Source: CAZSNT01 sp964607765 (lineage in GTDB: Bacteria > Verrucomicrobiota > Lentisphaeria > Oligosphaerales > JABHEG01). Taken from it: a stretch of DNA of 19,467 bases. The number at the start of each line of letters is the position of its first letter. The first letter of the stretch is position 1. The notes under the pieces were generated by a model, which did not search any database, was not told where the DNA came from, and saw only the letters and a program-made list of their open reading frames with translations. The stretch spans positions 1 to 19,467 of the forward strand of contig CAZSNT010000181.1 in the NCBI GenBank assembly GCA_964607765.1, written 5' to 3'. This document shows positions 15,348 to 19,467 of this stretch, piece by piece. The translations under genes were made by a program, and so were the position numbers.

Positions 15348-16856
15348 TCACAACCTGCTCAGCTCGTGATACACGTCCGCGAGTACGTCGTGGATGCGGT
15401 AGTAGAGCGGCAGCAGCCTGGCGTACTGCTCTTGCCGTCCCGGGTCGGCTGCCACGGGCTCTTTGTCCTGCAGGCAGCAGCGCACCGCGTCGCGTTCGTC
15501 GGCGAACGCGCCGATCCCGACGCCGGCCAGCAGCGCTGAGCCGAAGGACGCGTCGCAGCCCTGCGGTACGATGATCTCGTGCCCAAACACGTCCGCAACA
15601 ATCTGTGTCCAGAGTTCGCTGCGGGCGCCGCCGCCGATGAGCCGGAACTCCGTGACAGGCAGCTCCATCTCCTCGATCGTGCGGAAGCAGTCGCGCAGGG
15701 AGTAGACCACGCCCTCGAGCAGGGCGCGTATGAAGTCGGCGCGGCTGTGCCGCATGGTGGCCCCCACAAAACTCGCCCGCAGCTGCGGATCCCAATATGG
15801 GGCGCGTTCGCCCTGAAGATAGGGGTGGAAGAACAGACCGTCCGCGCCCGTGGACGACTGCGCGGCCTCGTTGTCCATGAGCGCGTAGATGTTGCGCCCG
15901 TCTCGTGCGGACTCCGCAGCCTCTGCCGCGCAGAAGTGGTCACGGAACCAGCGCTGTGCACGTGCCGCGGTGTTCGTGGCCACGACCGTGTACCACATTC
16001 CGGGCACCACATGCGAGTAGGTCAGGGTTCTGCGATGCGGCACGGCGCGGTCAGTCATCACATTGACGTTCCCGGCCGTGGCCAGCTTGAGGATGCAGCT
16101 GCCCGGCTCGATGGCGCCGGCTGCATAGTCCTCGACGGCTGAATCGGAGCACCCGCACACCACGGGCGTTCCTTCCGGCAGTCCGAACTCGGCGGCCGCC
16201 GCTGCAGTGACGCGGCCAACCACGTCGGTCGGGCGCCTGAGGGGCGGCAGAATACTCGACGGGATGCCGGCCAACTCGCAGAGCTCGGCTGACCAGTGTT
16301 GTTTGGCCATGTCAAAGAACAGTGTGCCCTGTGCCTCGATGGTGTCCGTGCACCACTCGCCGGTCAGGCGCCAGCGCACGTAGTCCTTGACGAACATCAC
16401 GTGCGACGTTCGCGGCAGCACCTCGGGCTCGTGACGCTGCAGCCAGAGCATCTGCGGCAGCGTCCAGGTCGGCGCGGCCATCTGGTACGCTATTGCGAAC
16501 ACCGCATCACCATGTTTTTCGTTCAGTTCTGCGGACTCCGCAACCGCGCGCTGATCCGTCCACATGATGGTTGGACGGACGACCTCCATGTTCCCGTCGA
16601 GGAGCACGGCGTTGTGCGTTGACCCGTCCAGCGAGACAGCGGCGATGTCCGGAAAACGGCAGCGCCCGCGGTCCCGCATCGCAGCGAGAATGCCGCGAAC
16701 GGCCGTACACCAGTCATCGGGATCCTGTTCTGCCCAGCCGGGGTGCGGGTGCGACGTCTCGTACTCGGCGAATCCCTCGTCGAGGATGCGTCCGCTCCCG
16801 TCGATTGCCGTGATCTTGCAGCCGCTCGTGCCGATATCGATGCCGAGGAGTGTCAT
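15348..16856 (-). CDS. FGGY-family carbohydrate kinase (xylulokinase-like)
   Basis: This 502-residue cytoplasmic kinase should phosphorylate a ketose or polyol with ATP. The first ATP-binding loop is GIDIGTSGCK (5-14). Residues 76-102 (LDGSTHNAVLLD, then IMWTDQR) match the sugar-binding segment of xylulokinase-like enzymes. The catalytic base is Asp238 in CGCSDSAVEDYAAGAIEPG, the adenosine motif is LIGGGARSELWTQIVADV (406-423), and the C-terminal SFGSALLAGVG (438-448) is conserved. I start at the ATG at 16856, where the first strand begins; an in-frame ATG at 16916 would add 20 residues translated from a heptamer repeat. No Shine-Dalgarno is visible because the repeat abuts the start. The product is probably the substrate, or precursor of the substrate, of the aldolase downstream. 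Confidence 0.93.
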   Translation of the reverse strand: MTLLGIDIGTSGCKITAIDGSGRILDEGFAEYETSHPHPGWAEQDPDDWCTAVRGILAAMRDRGRCRFPDIAAVSLDGSTHNAVLLDGNMEVVRPTIMWTDQRAVAESAELNEKHGDAVFAIAYQMAAPTWTLPQMLWLQRHEPEVLPRTSHVMFVKDYVRWRLTGEWCTDTIEAQGTLFFDMAKQHWSAELCELAGIPSSILPPLRRPTDVVGRVTAAAAAEFGLPEGTPVVCGCSDSAVEDYAAGAIEPGSCILKLATAGNVNVMTDRAVPHRRTLTYSHVVPGMWYTVVATNTAARAQRWFRDHFCAAEAAESARDGRNIYALMDNEAAQSSTGADGLFFHPYLQGERAPYWDPQLRASFVGATMRHSRADFIRALLEGVVYSLRDCFRTIEEMELPVTEFRLIGGGARSELWTQIVADVFGHEIIVPQGCDASFGSALLAGVGIGAFADERDAVRCCLQDKEPVAADPGRQEQYARLLPLYYRIHDVLADVYHELSRL

Positions 16857-16860
16857 GGTT

Positions 16861-16888
16861 TGTTGTCTGTTGTCTGTTGTCTGTTGCG
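16861..16888. repeat. Heptamer tandem array (TGTTGTC type)
   Basis: Units TGTTGTC three times and TGTTGCG lie 5 bases upstream of the kinase ATG, occupying the place where a ribosome-binding site would be expected. In the transcript the unit reads GACAACA. Confidence 0.82.
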
Positions 16889-16939
16889 CCCACTCCAGAA
16901 GATCTGGAAGGCTCAACCGACGAATGATCAGTGCTCAAG

Positions 16940-17083
16940 CAATGTCGTTGAGTTAAGGAGTTGGTCGCCATCCCGGAAGATCAGGGTGAAAGATGAGGGC
17001 AAAAGATGAGGGTCGGAACACCTTGATCTTTCGCCTTAGTCTTTCGCCCTAATCTCCAAGGGCCGCTCAATTCAATGACATTG
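16940..17083 (-). mobile_element. MITE-like palindromic element, copy B (144 bp)
   Basis: This copy is inverted relative to copy A and differs by a few substitutions and one extra 13-base unit near 17035-17050 (CTTTCGCC repeated). It is bracketed immediately by the 10-base direct repeat AGTGCTCAAG (16930-16939 and 17084-17093), which looks like a target-site duplication. It fills most of the gap between the esterase and kinase genes. Confidence 0.85.
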
Positions 17084-17121
17084 AGTGCTCAAGTGTCAAG
17101 TAGATGCAGGCTCGGAGCGAG

Positions 17122-19305
17122 TCACGGCAGCACCAGGACCAGGAACTGGGCGCGGGCCACGTTCTTGGCGCTGGACGTGAAGGTCCAATCACGGGTTTTG
17201 CCTTCGGAATTGCCGATGCCCACATCGGCTTGGCCTCCGGAGCCGAACCTGTTGAAGCAGATGATGGAGTGCTTCTCCTGCCAGTTGTGGATCTGCATGC
17301 AGCTGTAGCCGGGCGACGCATCCGGGCTCATCACATCGCCGAAGTCGTAGACGTTCTCCGCATTGGGGATCTTGGCCACGTTGGTGCCGCCGTAGTTGCA
17401 GTCCCAGAACTCGATATTGCAGCCTTCAGCGAACTCGCCGTTGGCCACTCCGGGGACGTTGCTCTTGACCAGGGCGCCGGTCACCTTCTGCTGGAATCGC
17501 GCACCTGTGGCTTTGGCGGGGACGCCGATCTTGCCGACGTCGTCGGTGAACGGATCCATGGCAACGAACGCGTAGGTCACATCGCCGTCTTTGTCCTGCA
17601 GCGCCATGAAGTAGGCGACCTTGCTGAAACCGGGCTTGACCGCCGCGGAACGATCCACGTCGTAGTGAAAGACGGTGTTCCCGGCGCTCAGCCTGCCGTT
17701 GATCGGGCTGAAGCCATAGACGACCTGGTAGCGGGCGGCCGCGTCGGGGAGGAGTTTGGCGAACACTTCGAACGGCGGGACTTCCCCGAAACGGAACGGC
17801 GATGCGGGCAGGCCTCCTTTGTTGACCAGGTTGACGCCGACGGGATTGTTCGCCCAGGCATAGTGCACCATCACGGCTGTCTTGATGTCAGGCGACGTGA
17901 CGACCACCTTGTCGGGCGCCTCGATCGCTGCATCGGCGTGGACGGCTACCCCGTTCATGCCTGTGAGCGCGAACCCGTAGAGCTTCGCATTGTCACGCGC
18001 GGCCAACGGTGCGCCGCCGGTGTCGAAGGTCACGATTGCCTTGCCGTCTTCGAACTTGCAGGATTCGAAGACCGGGCCGCACCAGGCAAAGCCGGTCTTG
18101 CCGTAGGTCTTGTGCAGCGCGACTCGGGCCAGACGATCGCCCACATCCTGCTTGTTCTTCGGGTGGATGTCGTTTGCTTCGCCGATGTCGATCGTGATGG
18201 CCATGCCGGTGTTGGGTACTTCCTTGGCCGTGTTCATGAACGCTTCGCGGATCAGCGGCCAGCCGCCTTCGACCGGCTTCTGCCACGGTGCACGGAAGTT
18301 GGGCAGTTGCACGAAGTAGTAGGGGAACTCGTAGCCCCAACGCTCGCGCCAGGCCAGGATCTTGCGCTCCATCTGCACACGGTATTCCCGCCCGCGACCG
18401 GCGTTGCTCTCGCCCTGGTACCAGATGGCGCCACGGATCCGGAACGGGATCAGCGGGTGGATCATGGCGTTGTAGAGATTGGACGAGTAGTTCGGGTCCG
18501 TCTTCGGTTGTCTGACGTAGCGCGGGCGCGGGGGTTGCTTGCCCGTCTTGTCGCTCTTGTTCCATTCGGCCCACGCCTTCTTCTGCTCCGCGTACTTGGT
18601 TTTGGCCGCCTCGGGGTCGTAGGCTTCGTCGCGCTTGTCCCAGTTCTTCCGGTCCTGCTGCAGGTACGGATCGTCCTTCTGGCTCTCCCACGGCGTCCAG
18701 GCCTCGATCCGCGTTCCGCCCCAGGACGAGTTGATCAGCCCCACCGGCACGCCCAGGTCCTGGTGCAGTTTACGGCCGAAGAAGTAACCGGCGGCCGTGA
18801 AATGCGGGATTGTCTGGGGGGTGCACGGCGCCCAGGGCGTGACTTTGCAGTTGTCTTGCGGTTCATTGGCCGTGACATTGGCCACCTTCAGCAATCGGAT
18901 TTTCGGGTACTTGGCTGCGGCGATCTCCTGTTCGGGGTTGGTGGAGTTGCGAACGCTCCACTGCATGTTGGACTGGCCCGAGCAAAGCCAGACCTCGCCG
19001 CTGAGCACGTCGGTCAGTTCGATCGTGTTCGTCCCCGCCACGGTGACTGTGAACGGGCCGCCTGCCGCGGGCGTCTGCAGATCCACCTGCCATTTGCCTG
19101 CTGCATCGGCAACGGTCTTGGCCGACGCGCCCCAGGAGCCTGACACGGACACGGCTTCGCCCGCATCCGCCCAGCCCCAGACCGGCGCGGCCGCCTGCTG
19201 CTGCAGCACCATGTGGCTGGAAAACACGGCTGGCAGCTTCACCTCGGCTCGTGCAATGCCGACTGCGATCGATGCCATCATGGCAAGACATGCTCTGACT
19301 CTCAT
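17122..19305 (-). CDS. Exported sialate O-acetylesterase-type SGNH esterase with extra C-terminal domain
   Basis: This 727-residue protein has a signal peptide (about 1-20, GIARA-E). An N-terminal beta domain (LPAVFSSHMVLQQQAAAPVWG) leads to the SGNH esterase core: nucleophile Ser112 in CSGQSNMQW, oxyanion GGTRIEAW (196-203), WYQGESNAG (295-303), and the catalytic pair Asp379 and His381 in ANDIHPKNK. The domain should deacetylate sialic acid or other acylated glycans. From about residue 525 a further domain of some 200 residues follows (VVYGFSPINGRLS, VAMDPFTDDVGKIGVP, MQIHNWQEKHS, GIGNSEGKTRDWTFT), which I recall as an unnamed C-terminal domain of secreted PVC proteins. AAGGAG lies 9 bases before the ATG. 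Distance to the kinase gene is 265 bases. Confidence 0.93.
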   Translation of the reverse strand: MRVRACLAMMASIAVGIARAEVKLPAVFSSHMVLQQQAAAPVWGWADAGEAVSVSGSWGASAKTVADAAGKWQVDLQTPAAGGPFTVTVAGTNTIELTDVLSGEVWLCSGQSNMQWSVRNSTNPEQEIAAAKYPKIRLLKVANVTANEPQDNCKVTPWAPCTPQTIPHFTAAGYFFGRKLHQDLGVPVGLINSSWGGTRIEAWTPWESQKDDPYLQQDRKNWDKRDEAYDPEAAKTKYAEQKKAWAEWNKSDKTGKQPPRPRYVRQPKTDPNYSSNLYNAMIHPLIPFRIRGAIWYQGESNAGRGREYRVQMERKILAWRERWGYEFPYYFVQLPNFRAPWQKPVEGGWPLIREAFMNTAKEVPNTGMAITIDIGEANDIHPKNKQDVGDRLARVALHKTYGKTGFAWCGPVFESCKFEDGKAIVTFDTGGAPLAARDNAKLYGFALTGMNGVAVHADAAIEAPDKVVVTSPDIKTAVMVHYAWANNPVGVNLVNKGGLPASPFRFGEVPPFEVFAKLLPDAAARYQVVYGFSPINGRLSAGNTVFHYDVDRSAAVKPGFSKVAYFMALQDKDGDVTYAFVAMDPFTDDVGKIGVPAKATGARFQQKVTGALVKSNVPGVANGEFAEGCNIEFWDCNYGGTNVAKIPNAENVYDFGDVMSPDASPGYSCMQIHNWQEKHSIICFNRFGSGGQADVGIGNSEGKTRDWTFTSSAKNVARAQFLVLVLP

Positions 19306-19323
19306 GCTGTGGGGCTCCTTGTT

Positions 19324-19393
19324 CGTTACTCGTTACTCGTTATTCGTTGCTCGTTATTCGTTGCTCGTTACTCGTTATTCGTTGTTCGCTGTC
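19324..19393. repeat. Heptamer tandem array (CGTTACT type), ten units
   Basis: Ten in-phase 7-base units vary at the fifth and sixth positions (CGTTACT, CGTTATT, CGTTGCT, CGTTGTT) and end with CGCTGTC. The array starts 19 bases upstream of the esterase ATG (19305), just beyond its AAGGAG ribosome-binding site, so it would form the esterase 5' leader or promoter region. Confidence 0.9.
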
Positions 19394-19426
19394 GGTGATC
19401 AGTTGCGGCCCTGAACACTGAACACC

Positions 19427-19467
19427 CAATGTCATTGAATTAAGCGTCCCTTGGAGATTAGGGCGAA
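19427..19467 (+). mobile_element. MITE-like palindromic element, copy C (truncated by window end)
   Basis: The first 41 bases match copy A from its terminus CAATGTCATTGAATTAAG through GGAGATTAGGGCGAA with three differences in the GCGTCCCTTGG stretch. It is preceded by heptamer-like ACTGAAC units (CTGAACACTGAACACC). The rest lies outside the window. Confidence 0.8.

Noticed and set aside
16894..16908. Inverted repeat TCCAGA-AGA-TCTGGA as an operator upstream of the kinase
   Set aside because: It is a perfect short palindrome but does not match the ATCAAG-CT-CTTGAT site at 8184 and is not near a recognisable promoter, so I could not support a regulatory role.
16857..16916. N-terminal extension of the kinase from an ATG at 16916
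   Set aside because: The added 20 residues come mainly from the heptamer repeat, and the conserved kinase start MTLLGIDIGTSG begins at 16856.
17104..19143. 679-codon plus-strand open frame
   Set aside because: Antisense to the SGNH esterase with its complete catalytic set; no recognisable domain in the plus-strand translation.
19324..19393. CRISPR array
   Set aside because: The repeats are 7 bases with no unique spacers; none of the tandem repeats in the window has the 25-40-base repeat and spacer layout, and no cas gene is present.

Overview
The window is GC-rich, densely coded bacterial DNA. Its gene content points to the PVC superphylum (Kiritimatiellota, Lentisphaerota, Planctomycetota or Verrucomicrobiota), probably a marine or gut polysaccharide degrader. 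The evidence is three formylglycine-type S1 sulfatases, a large PQQ-propeller protein with an embedded methyltransferase-like domain, a long sialate O-acetylesterase-type SGNH esterase, and a GntR regulator fused to a LacI-type sensor. No rRNA, tRNA or phylogenetic marker is present, so the phylum is inferred.

Layout. Genes on the minus strand are read from high to low coordinates. The right block runs: SGNH esterase (17122-19305), FGGY sugar kinase (15348-16856), FAD-linked oxidase (13799-15238), a decayed four-helix-bundle gene next to a mobile repeat (13401-13772), Fe-S oxidoreductase subunit (12309-13355), GH2 glycosidase (10512-12224), class II aldolase (9543-10379). The only plus-strand gene, a GntR/LacI-type regulator (8379-9533), ends 9 bases from the end of the aldolase. 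Divergent from the regulator is a second minus-strand block: sulfatase without signal peptide (6459-8027), exported sulfatase (4741-6354), exported sulfatase (2648-4474) and a PQQ-propeller/methyltransferase-like protein (1-2639) that runs off the left edge.

How the genes may work together (inference). Exported sulfatases and the esterase remove sulfate and acyl groups from a decorated, probably sulfated glycan. The GH2 enzyme, which has no signal peptide, would then cut imported oligosaccharides. The released ketose would be phosphorylated by the FGGY kinase and split by the class II aldolase into a triose phosphate and an aldehyde. The FAD/Fe-S pair would oxidise a hydroxyacid derived from that aldehyde (glycolate- or lactate-like). 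The regulator is well placed to sense a sugar and control the sulfatase block.

The unusual layer is between the genes. Most gaps of more than about 80 bases hold short tandem repeats with periods of 7, 9, 10 or 12 bases, and several of these run into stop codons. A palindromic MITE-like element of about 131-144 bp occurs three times (13642-13772, 16940-17083, 19427-end). The two complete copies lie between direct repeats, and all three sit beside heptamer-like flanks. This coupling of a non-autonomous element to heptamer arrays is the best candidate here for something undescribed.
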